Assembly: GCA_028023455.1 (NCBI GenBank) | Contig: JAQFVV010000499.1 | Coordinates: 396,653 to 460,652, forward strand | From: Epiperipatus broadwayi | Taxonomy: Eukaryota > Onychophora > Udeonychophora > Euonychophora > Peripatidae | DNA length: 64,000 bases | Direction of reading: 5' to 3' | In this document: one piece after another, positions 12,645 through 24,691 of the stretch | Layout: each line of letters begins with the position of its first letter | Numbering within the stretch: the first letter of the stretch is position 1 | Program-made: the position numbers and the translations under genes | The notes under the pieces: model-generated | Databases searched by the model: none | The model's input: the letters and a program-made list of their open reading frames with translations, nothing else | Told to the model about the DNA's origin: nothing

Positions 12645-12709
12645 GGCAAGCTGAACTTTGATCTAGAAATTTTTAGCTTTTGAGTCCATCATTCTACCAT
12701 TACACTAAA
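12645..12709 (-). pseudogene. tRNA-like relic
   Basis: The minus strand reads TTTAGTGTAATGGTAGAATG, then ATGGACTC, and ends GATCAAAGTTCAGCTTGCC. The first part resembles the D-arm and box A of Gln/Gly-type tRNAs and the last part a decayed box B. The anticodon stem cannot be built convincingly. A decayed tRNA gene or SINE head is the best guess; low certainty. Confidence 0.3.
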
Positions 12710-12879
12710 CAAAACAAAAAGCATATCAATCACTAATATGACAAGAATCTACTTAATTTTCACTTATGCTTTAGTACAAATTCCAACTAATACATTTTTT
12801 TATATTAATTAGATTAGATTATTATAATCACATAGAAAAAAAAATCACTTTTTCAATTTGTTTAAATCCAACTTTATTA

Positions 12880-13792
12880 CTGCTGCTTAATATAGTCTTT
12901 AACCTTTCCAACATGCACTCACATTTCATCATTTTCTAATGTTTTTCTTTGTCACACATCAATGTAAATTATATGATTAAATGATTATTACTTATCTGAA
13001 AATAATAAATTTGACTTTATTTGATAGATATTTTTATTTAATACTGAAATAAATTTTAAATGTTTCTGTAAATATTAAAAAAAAAGAGATTGTAAACAAA
13101 ACAAAGAGTTTAGACATCATCATTTCTAGAAAGATTATTTTCAGTTTATAAAATCAACAAAATATTTATTAATTCTTATTATTTTTAAACAGCCATATGA
13201 ATAATTATTTATTTCTCTTATATCTAATAAATTATGCTTTAAAAGTTTAAATTTTTTGAATATTTATTGCAAAACTGTGATATTTTCTTACTCATAAGTA
13301 TAAATAAATTGCTGATGTAGAAACTAAGCTTTAAATTGCTTCAGGCTATGCTTAGATTCACTGCTAATATAATGTTATATTTTTGAAAATAAAGTATTTA
13401 AAGTCAAAATAAGTTATTAATAATTTATATTTCTTGATATCTAATAAATATAGTGTAAATTATTTTAAAAAAAATTTCTAAAACCGTAGTAAATTCGCAA
13501 ATAAACAAGTTTTGGGGCATTGGAACTACTTACTTTAAACAATGTCATAAAATGCCAAACATTTTACAGCTTGGCAACGGACAATGTCTGAACATGTCAG
13601 GGCAGGGTTTATGTCTATAGTAAGAGCAGGAATTTTAAATTCCCCACTTTCTACTTCAAAATTTTCAGCAAAAATTTATTGTAATAAAACATACTGTTTT
13701 ACATGCATTTTAATGTATAATACTTATGAAAAAATTCACCAGGGGGCGAATTGGTCAAAAAAGAAAATAATTTGCATCAATTGATAATTAGT
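12880..13792 (-). repeat. Long inverted repeat, right arm (pair with 4.24-5.1 kb)
   Basis: Reverse-complement partner of the repeat at 4,236-5,100; see that entry for landmarks. On the plus strand here it ends GTCAGGGCAGGG, AAAATTCACCAGGGGGCGAA and TTGGTC. No coding content. The two arms differ at many positions, so the copies are old. Confidence 0.7.
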
Positions 13793-13949
13793 ATTAATTC
13801 CAACTTAAAGTGACTATACATATTGTAGCAGTATAAAAATAGATTAAAATGATAATATTTGAAGAGTTAGTACTCTATTGCTATCTCATTCACTGTGATA
13901 TTTCATTTCTGCGAATCATCGGAGGTGGTAAAATCATGAGTCAGTTTAT

Positions 13950-15276
13950 CTTTGGCTGTGAATTGGAGGAAAGAATGGCAGAGGTCTCTAACCTGGTAAA
14001 CCAAAATGGAATATTGAGAGGGATGCAGTGGCAAACTTGTATTAATGCTTGCAGTGATGGCATTCCATCCATGCAGGGTTGAAAAAAGATTTTGAGGCCC
14101 ATGTATTACAAAAAAATTTGTAAATTAAAATTGACCTTGCATGATTCACCATGAAGTTTTGGCATCAAAATCTTTACCTAATGGTTCCCTGAAGATGATG
14201 AACAATGTTGTTAAAAGTTGTGAATTTCATAAAATCACATTCCCTATGTTGCAGATCTTTTTGCATACCTATGTGAAACTATGGATTCTGATTTTAAGTG
14301 TTTACTGCTTCATACAGAAGCACAATGGCTCTCAAAAGAAAAAGTGCTCACACAATTTATTTCTTTGGAAACTGATATAATATGTTTCTTCAATGCTGAA
14401 AATTCTGGATTTGAATTTCTTAACAATGATAATTGATGATGGAAAGTAGCATTTCTCAATGATCTTTTTGAAAAATTGAACATTTTAAATTTGAGACTGC
14501 AAGGAACAAACAAAAATATCATTACAATTACAGAAAAATTAAAGTCTTTTACTGACAGGTTAGGACTGTGGACCATGAAAGTTAAAAACTTGCAGCTTGA
14601 TTGCTTTCCAAGTATAGAGGCTTTCCAAAAAATTTAAAATTAAGTCAGAAGTGCAGAAGACAGTAAAAAACCTCTCTATCATTTTCTAAATATTTCCAAT
14701 CAATTGATTATCAAATGTACCAGTGGATCATCAATACTTTCTCAAGCTATAACTGTACACACTTGCCATTAACATTAACAGTAGAAGAAAATTTAATAGA
14801 CTTGAAAAAATGACAAAGCTTCATTTTCTGTGCTAGAATAATCAGAATTTTGGATTTTGCTTTGGAGCCAAAACACTCAATTTGCTGCTACAACCATTAA
14901 ATTTCTGTTGCTCTTTGGAGCATCATATCTTTGCAAATTAGGTTTCTCAGTGCTTTTGGAAATGAAATAAAAAAAAACAGGAGATGGTAGATGAGGAGTT
15001 ATATGTTTGTTTATCTAATTTAAAGCTATGTTTTGGCAAAATTCTCAAAATCAATTGCAATCCTTTCATTAATGACAACATTATTGTATTATATTACCTA
15101 TAAATATTATATGTTCTAAAACAATGTTATTTTATTGTTACTATAATAAGAATTTACTTATTTTTATTCATACTAATAAAGTATATTTAATTTTATTAGG
15201 ATTTTTATTTAGTGTGCCACAAAATAAATTCTCCTCCCCCAATGTGCCATAAGGTAAAAAAGTTTGTCAGTTACTC
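13950..15276 (+). pseudogene. hAT transposase relic (hAT-B, ZBED5/SCAND3-like)
   Basis: Plus-strand frames, switching by frameshift, give in order: a C-S-D-G-I-P-S-M-Q-G block (family pattern CTDGAPSM.G), an IHHEVLASKSLP block (family H.E.LASK.LP), NNVVKSCEFHK / VVNFIKSHSL, HTEAQWLSKEKVL (family HTE.RWLSRGKVL), LFEKLNILNLRLQG, and FGASYLCKLGFSVLLEMK near 14,915-14,970. The last block is the hAT C-terminal dimerisation motif, followed by a VDEELYVCLSNL-like tail. The final bases near 15,215-15,276 (GTGTGCCAC, AAAAAAGTTTGTCAG) resemble the decayed right end of a hAT element. The N-terminal third and left end are missing. Same family as hAT-A, opposite strand. Many stops; dead. Confidence 0.8.
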
Positions 15277-16879
15277 ATGTAAAGCATGAGTTCATAAGTT
15301 ATCAAAATTAAGGATGAGGACACAGACAATAAAGAAATATAAAAATATTGTACATAACAAAATACACATTTAATAATTACCATTATTAAAATACTTGAAG
15401 AATGATTTTGCTATATAAAGAATTAAATAGCAAAAATAATAAAATATTGAATAACAAAATCGTGATGGAATTTAATATTTAAAAGTTAGCTATTTTCTTA
15501 CTGAAGAACAAACTAAATAATTATTCATCTTCTAAAAGATAATAGTAATGACATCTTAAATACAAACAGCTTAGAGATAGATTGATTTATGATTTAAAGT
15601 GATAATATTCATGATAAATAAAATATATAATTAGTTATAAAGTAATTAAACTTTTAATATACTTTATATAAATAAATAAGTAAATCAAACGAATGACAAA
15701 TTTTACAAAGAATTATTTTATATAGTAATCTGAGTAGAATTATATTTTTTAAATCTTTCAAAAATATGTATTTTAAATTAATTAAAACTTTTAACTTGCA
15801 ATCCAATTGATCCATCAATTATTTATTTATTTATTATATGCTTATTTTTACAATGATTTACTCTCAATACAAATATAGGATAAAATTCTTTTATCTTTAA
15901 AAAAAAAACAAAAACAGTCATTGACTAAAATTTATCACTCTTATTATAAAAATCCCAAATTCTTTCTTCTGGTAAATTTCTACACCGCACTTTGGAAGAC
16001 AAAATTGACAAAATTGACCGTAAAAGTTATTTAGTTGATTTTTACATAAATATTTCTTCACAAATTTGTGCATAGATGCTTCAGAAGAAAATAGTTGTGC
16101 AGTAAAATCAGTGTGTAATTCATTCATAGAACTTTCTGAATTATTTCATAAAAGGATTTACTCATCCCTATAATAAAAAGTGATTGTTAGATATTTAGTA
16201 ATATGTTAGTACTATATTTTTCTCATCCTTCCCCAACCACCTCTGCTTTTTATCATAGTAGATGGTGCAGTGTTATAAGTCCCAAAAATTTTGGAGATTT
16301 ATTAGCTCAAGTCTTTTCTTAACTATAACTGTTCTGAAATTGATTGTAGCTGACTGTCTCTTTTATAATCTGATATATATTTTTAATAAGTTATAACAAA
16401 TACATTTTTTTACAAACAGTAAATAATTTGTCATTGTCCACAAATCAATTTGAGAAACATATTTCCAAATTTAAAACTAAAGTTATTAAAATACTTTGTT
16501 TTTTATTTTTAATTATAAATGAATTAATTGATAAAATAAAATATATTCTATAAGTATACTATATACACACACATATTCGGTACAACTTTTAATATTTCTA
16601 TCCTTTCATTATTCTCTCTTTCACTTTATACTTATTTCATTATAAAGATGTGATCAAGAATCTTCTATGATGAATCTGCCTCAATATATATTTGCACATA
16701 ATTATATATATGCATGTAATATATTAGGACTGAGACATCATAAGCATTTACATTCACTCATAAACATAAGAAATATAATAGGAGGTGATTAAAGTTTTAA
16801 ATACTATATTAATTCTCCCATTAAATTTTTCACACAGTGACAGTTAGAACAGTAGAATTGAGTTTAATAATAAAATAAA
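15277..16879. other. AT-rich intergenic DNA, nothing recognised
   Basis: A/T-rich with short TA and ATTT runs. A short open frame on the minus strand at 15,918-16,127 has four cysteines in a QFCQFCLPKCG context but no recognisable family, no supporting neighbours and no good splice context. Confidence 0.5.
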
Positions 16880-17415
16880 TACCATAAAGACATACAAACA
16901 TAAATATTGGAATAATGATTCATAAATATATAGATGATTAATGAACTAATAAGAATTACTCTATTATTAGATATAAATTAAGCTTATACTTGATAATTAA
17001 ATGCATATGGATATTATATATAAATTTATCAAACTGCAGAAAAAAGTTAATTTATCTTAATAATATGGTCTTTAATATTCAAATATAAAATTTAGAATCA
17101 AGGTATTGTAGTCCATGATAGTGCATTATTAAACTTTGTGATTATGGAAGCATATTTATTTGGTTTATCTATTAATAAAATACTAACCTTGTTTATTATT
17201 TGAATATGGGGTTGTCAGGTGTGTTGGAAATAGGATTTGATGGTGATAAGATATAAAGACAGTCCAATGTTTCTTTCTGATCTAGCTAGCATTAAAAGTG
17301 ATATACCATAGTAATGCAAAGTGCTGCAGAGGACTAAAACTAAGACATCTATCAAGTAAATTTTATACTATTGTATAAATAAGATATGTAAATAGTCAGA
17401 AGTATATTAGATGTT
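16880..17415 (+). repeat. Dispersed ~530-bp repeat, copy 1
   Basis: Aligns by eye, in the same orientation, with 22,320-22,870. Shared words are AAATATAAAATTTAGAATCA, TATTAATAAAA.ACTAA, CTTGTTTATTATT, GGATTTGATGGTGATAA and TTTTATACTATTGTATA. No coding potential. Copy 2 contains small indels. Probably a non-autonomous element or solo terminal repeat; superfamily unknown. Confidence 0.7.
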
Positions 17416-17889
17416 TAGATCACATAAAGGCAAGGTAGTAACCCAGATGGGCCATCTGGTAGGAAGTTTGCTTACCAAAATTCATTTCACAGATTGGCCA
17501 TTGCATAATAAATATATTTTAATTTTTGGTGAAGCCAACATGATGATTGATTTAAAAAAATACAAACAGCCAAGAGAAATATGACAATTATTTTTTTGGC
17601 ACCACCAACGTGATACCTGATTATACCAACCCTGATAATACTACATTTATTTAGTATTTTATTTTGAGCCAAATATTTCAACTGTGAAAATATTATATTT
17701 AATCTGGATAGGAATGATACTAACACCTAAAATTTATATATTTTTTTATTACAATTCAAGAAATTGTCATTAATGGAAAATTTGTCCAAGTATAATACAT
17801 GAAAAGTGATGTAAAAGTATAGGAATAAGTTAGAGTAACACACAATAGAGGAAAATGAAGCTATTAAAATAAATCAGATGTGGGAAAAA

Positions 17890-19450
17890 AGAGCATGAAG
17901 ATGTTCTGTGGAATTTGAAGATCAGTTTAAGAGGGATCCTGTTTTGCAGAACATTATTAAAAGCACACAACATAGAAAAATGGAATATAATAAAAAAAGT
18001 GATAAAGGCATCAGAGACAAACAGCATGAGAAAAACAATACAAATCTAAAATTAGGACTTAAGAATTTTTCATTCAAGAAAAGAAAATCCAAAGATGATA
18101 TTCAAAGAACTAAGCTTAGTGATAAAGAAGCAGGTTAGTGATTTGGGAGATGATTTGCCAACTATTACAAAAAATGGAAGTTAAAATGGGGGAAAAAAGT
18201 GAAATGAATCAATAGAGAATGGAGGATAAAATGAAGAGTAATTTGGAAGAGAAGTTAAATGTCATTTGGAAAAGAATCTCAAGAAGATATAGGCAGAACT
18301 GCAAAAATAATGCAGACAGAAAAAGCATGTATTGAATATATGAAGAAAGAGTTTTATACAATTCAATGAAAACATAGAGAAAAATCATGCATAACATTAT
18401 AACAAAACTAAACACAATAAAAAATAAGATTAGGATTCAGTAATAATACATAGATATTAGTGAAGCAGGACTAAAAAACACTTTAATGTTCAAGTAAAAA
18501 TAAGTAACTGAAAAGTTTGTTCAAATACAGATTAATACCATGGCAGATTTGGCAGAGAAGGGGTAACAGATCAAAGAAAAAATAATACTAGTACATAAAG
18601 AATTAAAGAAAAACATGGAAAATGTCAAACCAGCAAAATCACTGAGTTGTGGGAGGAAAAGTTATAAGCACAAGATAAGAAAATCAAAGAAGTAGAAAAT
18701 AAGCTAAAAACTATAAAAATAAGAATCAGCCATATTAAATCATTTGATGAACTGGACTATGATAGTGATATACCATATAACTTTATGATAAGTGTAAGCA
18801 AATGAATTGAAGAGGAAAGAAAAGTCCATTTTATACTTAAGGGAAGAGAAATTATTTCCAAGCAAGGCAAGTAGTAGGAAAGTGTATTCAAGTAAAAACA
18901 CTTAAAGATGTGGAAAAAAACATGGTTGCATTTGTAAGGTCTAAAGAAACTATTTAATTTTCATCTGTTGAAAGAAGAGGAAAAGCTAGCAGTAGCAAGC
19001 ACTCATTTCTTTGAAAAGCAAATAAAATGATGCCCATTCATTAGGAATTCAACCACAAACTCTTGGAGTCTATAGCCAGACAATCTTGCAAAGTTTTTGG
19101 AATAAATGAATGGCAAGACAGCTTTAGGCATAGACTATCTCAAGAAAGATATCCAATCATTACAAGAGAAACTTATACCTAATCCATTACAGCTTTTACC
19201 TTACCAGAGAGGCAAACAATTTAAACAATGTACTACCAATAACCCTGCAGACAATGATGAGAAACAATAAAGATACCATTGAAGAGATGGTAAAAAAGAG
19301 AATGCAAATTTATCTATAGAGCCTCCAGAAAAAATTTAAAGAATCAAATAGCATCTATGCAAACTTCCTAGTATAATCTAAAAGATCATAGATATAGATC
19401 AGGCTGATCATCACATCACTGAGATAATAAAGAATACAACAGTCAAGACA
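17890..19450 (+). pseudogene. Lysine-rich coiled-coil relic, possibly LINE ORF1
   Basis: The strand is strongly purine-biased and its plus frames read as lysine/glutamate-rich helical protein broken by stops. An open stretch at 17,908-18,138 contains DPVLQNIIKSTQHRK. Later blocks include KEVENKLKTIKIRISHIKSF and EEERKVHFILKGREI, the latter resembling the start of the RNA-binding domain after the coiled coil in LINE ORF1 proteins. No reverse transcriptase follows. Alternatives are a gag-like relic or a host coiled-coil pseudogene. Low certainty. Confidence 0.35.
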
Positions 19451-20700
19451 ATAGTAAAAAGTGAAAGCAATGTTATTTACTAAGGACTCAGAATTTTAAG
19501 TTGAGATCAATCTGAAAATGAAGATTGACAGGATACAAAAAAAGCAAGTGTGTTAATAAGACTATTTAAGTAAAATAAGAGAGAATACATTTTTTATGAA
19601 ACAAATAATTTTATAATATTAATAAATAGATATATTTTATGTCACCTAAGTATATGGATATACATGTGCATAGAACATTTACTGCCTAGTGACAAGAAAA
19701 AAAAAAACACGCAAATTTCCTTAAGTAAAATAAAAGAAGAAAATCTTTTAATTTTCATGATTTTTATAAAATAAAACATTTTGAAAAAACAACAACACAA
19801 AAACAATAGATATTAGACAAATGGATGAACTATATATAAAACAGTAAGAATTCTTTAGAGATAATCAGTTAATTTGGTAGATAAGTAAATCTTGGTTAAA
19901 AAATTACTTAAATGAAAAAGCCATTGTATTTGGGTTTTTTTTGTGAGATTCATTTTAATTAATTTTTAAATAAGGTAACTTGTAAATAATGTATAGTTAA
20001 TGTAGCTGAAAAAATATAAAAACAAATTATAAAGAATGACTTAATTGCTAGAATGCATGTGACTAATGATATATATATATATATTATAAAAGTTTATCAG
20101 TAATTAACATTCCTTTTAAAAACAGTTATAGTATAAATAACTTTGACTAAAATTTTAAAAAATTAGTGTGTGCTCTTCAATCATATTATTTAAAAAACCA
20201 TTTTGCAAAAAAAAACAAACAAACAACAAAACAAACAAACCACACAACAAAACAAAACAACCGATCTTGGAAATTTGAATTGCAAAGAAAGACTAATTCA
20301 TCATAGGATTTCCTTCTTGGGTTGAGAATCAGTTTTATAAAGAATGATACTGAAGTGCTTCTGAAAATGTAAGGCCTAACCCTCAGTGGAAACTTAACAC
20401 TACTGTAATCATGTTAAAAAGAAGTATCCCAACATCAAAACAACCTACTAATTTTCTAGAAGAGCTCTGAAAAGCTAAAAAAAAGAAGAAAAAGAATGAA
20501 TCGAAAACAAGTTTCATATCTTCAATTAACAACTTGCTCCTAATTTAAAAGTTCAGCTGAATGCCAGATCAGATCAAAATTTTTCACTAACATGTAAGTC
20601 CTTTGCAAATTAAAAAACAACTTTGGTATGAAATGTATTAAGATTATGAATGCTAGTTTATTAATCTATATAGATATAATAAACATCTCCATACTTCCCC
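19451..20700. other. AT-rich intergenic DNA with a CAAA-rich run
   Basis: A simple-sequence tract of CAAA/CAAAA units lies at about 20,206-20,262 and a TA microsatellite near 20,070. Otherwise nothing recognisable. Confidence 0.55.
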
Positions 20701-20750
20701 ATTCTTTTTAAATACATATAAATAAAGATACAATAAAAGACAAATGACCC

Positions 20751-20790
20751 CCAAGATGCATTTCGTGCTGAACCAGCACTTATCAGTTGG
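20751..20790 (-). ncRNA. Hammerhead-type ribozyme relic (G8 mutated)
   Basis: On the minus strand: stem I CCAA, core CTGATAA, stem II GTGCTG-GTT-CAGCAC (six perfect pairs), core GAAA, a palindromic minimal stem III ATGCAT ending in the U-H cleavage position (ATC), and stem I return TTGG. That is the layout of a type I minimal hammerhead as carried by Penelope-like terminal repeats and retrozymes. The catalytic G8 of CUGANGA is A here, so cleavage is not expected. No PLE coding sequence lies nearby, so it is probably a solo terminal repeat. Confidence 0.6.
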
Positions 20791-21028
20791 CCCAGGTCAC
20801 AATCTCTCATATATATCAGATATATTAATCTTTAACAGAGGTTTAAAGTTTATATCTGTGCTAGAGATAATCTCTAGTTTCGAAAATGATTAGTAATAAT
20901 CATTGGTGTATTTATCTGAAATGGATGGCGTCAAAGTTGTGAGTGGAGGAAGTTTGACAATGATAAATGAAAATGTAACAATTTATTAATCTAATGTATA
21001 TATTTTTAGTATTATATATATATATACA

Positions 21029-21150
21029 ATATGATTAGTTTCTAAATCTTTTAGATACTGAATTAATCGTTTATATTTATAGGTTCTACAATAGTTTATA
21101 TAATTTCTATATCTTTTGGATAATGAATTAATTGTTTATATTTATAGATA
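21029..21150 (+). repeat. Local tandem duplication (~70-bp unit, two copies)
   Basis: Two consecutive units read TTTCTA.ATCTTTT, then A.TGAATTAAT.GTTTATAT, then TTATAG. This is a simple duplication without coding content. Confidence 0.6.
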
Positions 21151-22319
21151 TTTCAGACACTTTAAATAACATTTTTAAATATTTTGGGAATGAGAAAATG
21201 AGCTTTTTCACTCTTATAGTTATAATTTCAAAATGAAAATCGCCAATTCTTAATAGACAGTTATTACTGAAACAAAACTTTATTTACAAATGATATAAAA
21301 GAAAGTTCTAAATTGAACCATGTGAAGTAATGCTTCACACTTAATTAGAGTAAACCTTAGATAAAATTTTTTTATATTTATATTTATGTTAAGAAAAGAG
21401 CTAGGGGTTTGGATCAGAGCTAGAAATTTGGGTCATAAAATCTAAATCATCCTATTTTAAATCACTGGAATAATTTTACATAAATGAGTATTTGATAGAG
21501 CTGTGTGCCAGCAGAACTGATCTGAGATTGATAATTATTTTAAATTCACTTTAAGGTACGTTAAATTGGTCAAATTCTTTACTATAACTTTTATGAAATT
21601 TATAAAAAAAAATATCTAAGTAACCTGAATGTAAAAATTTATTTAAAGGTAACTGATATAGATGTTAAAGCTGAAGTGTGTGATCAGTCTTAATGTTAAA
21701 CGTAAGCTCATTAAGTTTGAAGGGTTTAGCATTAAGAATTTTGTTAATGATTATATTACACATTGAAATGTCAGGATAATATATATGTGCAGATATAATA
21801 TTCCCTTGCTCAGAAATTAAAGATAATGATAAACAAGCTTGTTGCTGCTTTATTAATAATATTCTGTATGTTACAGAAGAAACCTAGCATATAATGATTA
21901 ACTCACTATATATTTTATATTGATATAATAATAATTTTCCAAACTTAAATATTTATGCATCTACATGGTTAATAGAGCAAGTTATCAGGAGATACTGTTG
22001 TCCATATATACCGATGATCAGAGGACAAACCACATCTACCTACTCAACATGTTTGTGGTATTGAAGATTTATGAGAATGTATTTTTTTTCACACATAATA
22101 TTTTCAATTCTTTGTAGAAACTGATTGAATTATTATAAGATATTTAATTATATCATTATTGTTAATGATAAAACAATATATTTTTATACATAACACATGT
22201 AACATTTTAAAAGATTAGCATGCATGGTTCTAACTCTGTGCATAATAGGTCATTGATTTCAAACCCTGTCTAGAGATCAAGTAGGTAATGTGATATTGTG
22301 TATATTTATGTCCAGGTAT
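21151..22319. other. AT-rich intergenic DNA, nothing recognised
   Basis: No coding frame, RNA or repeat partner seen. Confidence 0.5.
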
Positions 22320-22870
22320 TCAGAAATGATATTATTGTAGAGAATTAGGAATTAATAAGAACTACCCTCATATTAGATATAAGGCTCATTTTTAATAATG
22401 AAACACATATAGATGTAAAATATGAAATTATTATGGTAAGATAGAGAAAAGTTTTATTTCATCTTAATATGATTGCCTTTAATTTCAAATATAAAATTTA
22501 GAATCAAGGCTCAGTAATTCATGATGATGCAATATTTAGCAATTATTTTCATTTTATTTTATTTAAATAAGAGATAATAAATATGTAACTTCAACTTTGT
22601 GGGTATAAAAACTTTTTTATTTGATCAATTTATTAATAAAACACTAATCTTGTTTATTATTAGAATGAGGTTGTCTCTGCCTTTCAAAATATTTGAAGAT
22701 GGGATTTGATGGTGATAATGCATAAAGTCTCATGCTTCTCCTTGACCTAACACATATTAAAAGAGAAGACAATATTTAGGATCAGAATTAGGACACAGAT
22801 AATTTTATACTATTGTATAGATAGGATATGTAAAGAGCCAAGACAGCATTAGATAATTAAATTATATAAT
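22320..22870 (+). repeat. Dispersed ~530-bp repeat, copy 2
   Basis: Direct-orientation partner of 16,880-17,415, 5.4 kb away. The two copies bracket the ORF1-like relic and the hammerhead relic. They may be terminal repeats of one large dead element, or simply two insertions. Confidence 0.7.
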
Positions 22871-24370
22871 GTTCAAAATACTAAATCAAAAGCTTTACCT
22901 GAAAAGAGATTCAAGTACCAACAATTGCTTAATAGGCTGATTATTGCAATATATATTTATATATGGATATCCAAACTTATAATCTGTACAACCACTTAAA
23001 TAAACCACTGCAGGTTTCAATTATTAATTTTAATAAAACATGGGGTTTTCATATTTTATAATAATAACAACAACAACAAGATAAGAACATATAACCAATT
23101 CTCTCTCAATGACTTAATTATCACTGTATAAAATTTCACCTTTTCCAAAACTTTTCCAAGTTATTTATCCCTTCTATTAACTCAATTTGCAACAGGCTAC
23201 TATGGTGAAGAAAACTGTGTCTATTTCCATAAAATAACTATGCTTTTCACCAATTAAAAATGGACTTGACCTATACTTCATCCAAATCTTTCCCATACAG
23301 AAGAGCATTAACCTCATAGCAATCCTCATAAAATGCTTTCCAGCCCTTGAGGGTGTTCTAAGTTATAACACCAAGAAATTGTCCACTCTCTCCTCCATAT
23401 AGCTATCTCACTGTACTCATATAGTCACTCCAAAATATTTATCATCAAATATTCTTTATGGGAATTGGCAAGTATATCTACTGGAGTATCTATAATTTCT
23501 TACATCTATGTTTATCTGTGGATCCTGCTCCCCCAATGTTTAGTATAAACAACAAGCTGTTAAGGAGATTCAAGAGATGGTCACTTGAATTAATATTTTT
23601 TTTTATTTCCTTCTGAAATTAAAAATGCATGCCCTTTCCACTTCTTCAGATACTGCCATTTATATACAAACATATGCCACAAAGATGAGGAAACACATCA
23701 TCATATGCTATACACTTGCCCAAGTCTATCTTGCACAAAAGATGGCATACTAGCTAATTACAGGGAAAATAACATAATAATTAATAACATTATGGAGATT
23801 GGCAGCTGAGACTTGACTGTAGCTGTTTGGACTGCAATTTTCAGTTTATATTCATTATGGTGCACTTGAAGCACATTAGACCCTATCCATAAACAAAAAC
23901 AGACAGTAAAATTGCCCAACCAGACATTTTTGCAGCCACATGGTCAATCCAGAAAACTCCAATAATAGAATGCAAATAAGACCAGCATTAACTTACTATA
24001 AAATACCTGAGCTTCTTTAATATAGCAAGACAAACACCCAAAATCTAAATTGATGTTCACCTAAAGTGAACTAACTAATATTCCATACCTATATAGTAAT
24101 TTTATTCTTTGAATCAAATGAAGTCAAACACAAAAATTGGAATCCTTCAAGTGCCATCTCATGCTAATTTACTAATAAACAATCGCATTGAATAGAAAAT
24201 GTTACCTATAGTAATGTTTGTAACATTAGTTATTGATGTATTTGGTTTTTTCTTTTTTGTTTATTGATTTAACCACTGTTTAAGTACAAATATTTGAAAA
24301 ACCAGGCACTCTTCACAAACCTGGAGTTTAATTGTGAGTATAGAAGATTTGAACTCAGATTTTCAAACAC
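22871..24370. other. Less AT-biased tract, unassigned
   Basis: About 23,090-24,060 is noticeably more complex than its surroundings (for example TTTCCAGCCCTTGAGGGTG, CTGTGGATCCTGCTCCCCC). I read all frames in part and found only short, stop-interrupted peptides with no family I recognise. It may be an old pseudogene or element interior. The rest is plain AT-rich DNA. Confidence 0.4.
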
Positions 24371-24568
24371 CCTTCAACTACCCACACTATCTCATACAAC
24401 TGATACACATGACCACACACATGTAGAAAATGTGTGGGAAATGATAATCTGGACAAACTGATGTGTGCTGGTTTAGCACAAAATATGTATATTGGTGATT
24501 ATTTATCTTTTCTACATGTGTGTGAGCATGTGTATCAGTTGTATAAGATAGTGTGGATAGTTGAAGGG
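24371..24568. repeat. ~200-bp hairpin (58-bp arms)
   Basis: The left arm (CCTTCAACTACCCACACTAT, then TACAACTGATACACATG) is the near-perfect reverse complement of the right arm at about 24,510-24,568, with an ~80-bp loop. It is MITE-like. SINE copy 2 begins only a few bases after the right arm. Confidence 0.75.
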
Positions 24569-24574
24569 GACTCT

Positions 24575-24691
24575 AGTCAAGCATTGTTAGCCGAGAGGTC
24601 AGCACAGCCACCTTGCAAGCAAGCTGTTGATTGCAGATGGTTGTTGCGGGTTCATCTCCTGGCCAATGCTATGACATACAAAAAAAAAAAA
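24575..24691 (+). mobile_element. tRNA-derived SINE, copy 2
   Basis: Same architecture as copy 1: AGTCAAGC head, TTAGCCGAGAGGTCA, CACCTTGCAAGCAAG, GCGGGTTCATCTCCTGGCC, ATGCTATGACAT, A-tail. In box B this copy keeps GGTTCATCTCC, nearer the tRNA consensus GGTTCRANTCC than copy 1. No clear target duplication is visible. Confidence 0.8.

Noticed and set aside
15918-16127. Cysteine-containing 69-codon frame on the minus strand (possible zinc finger)
   Set aside because: Cysteine spacing fits no finger I know, there is no second finger, and no flanking coding signal.
23090-24060. Possible host-gene exon or pseudogene in a less AT-rich patch
   Set aside because: Reading on both strands gave only short, interrupted peptides with no recognisable motif or splice pattern.
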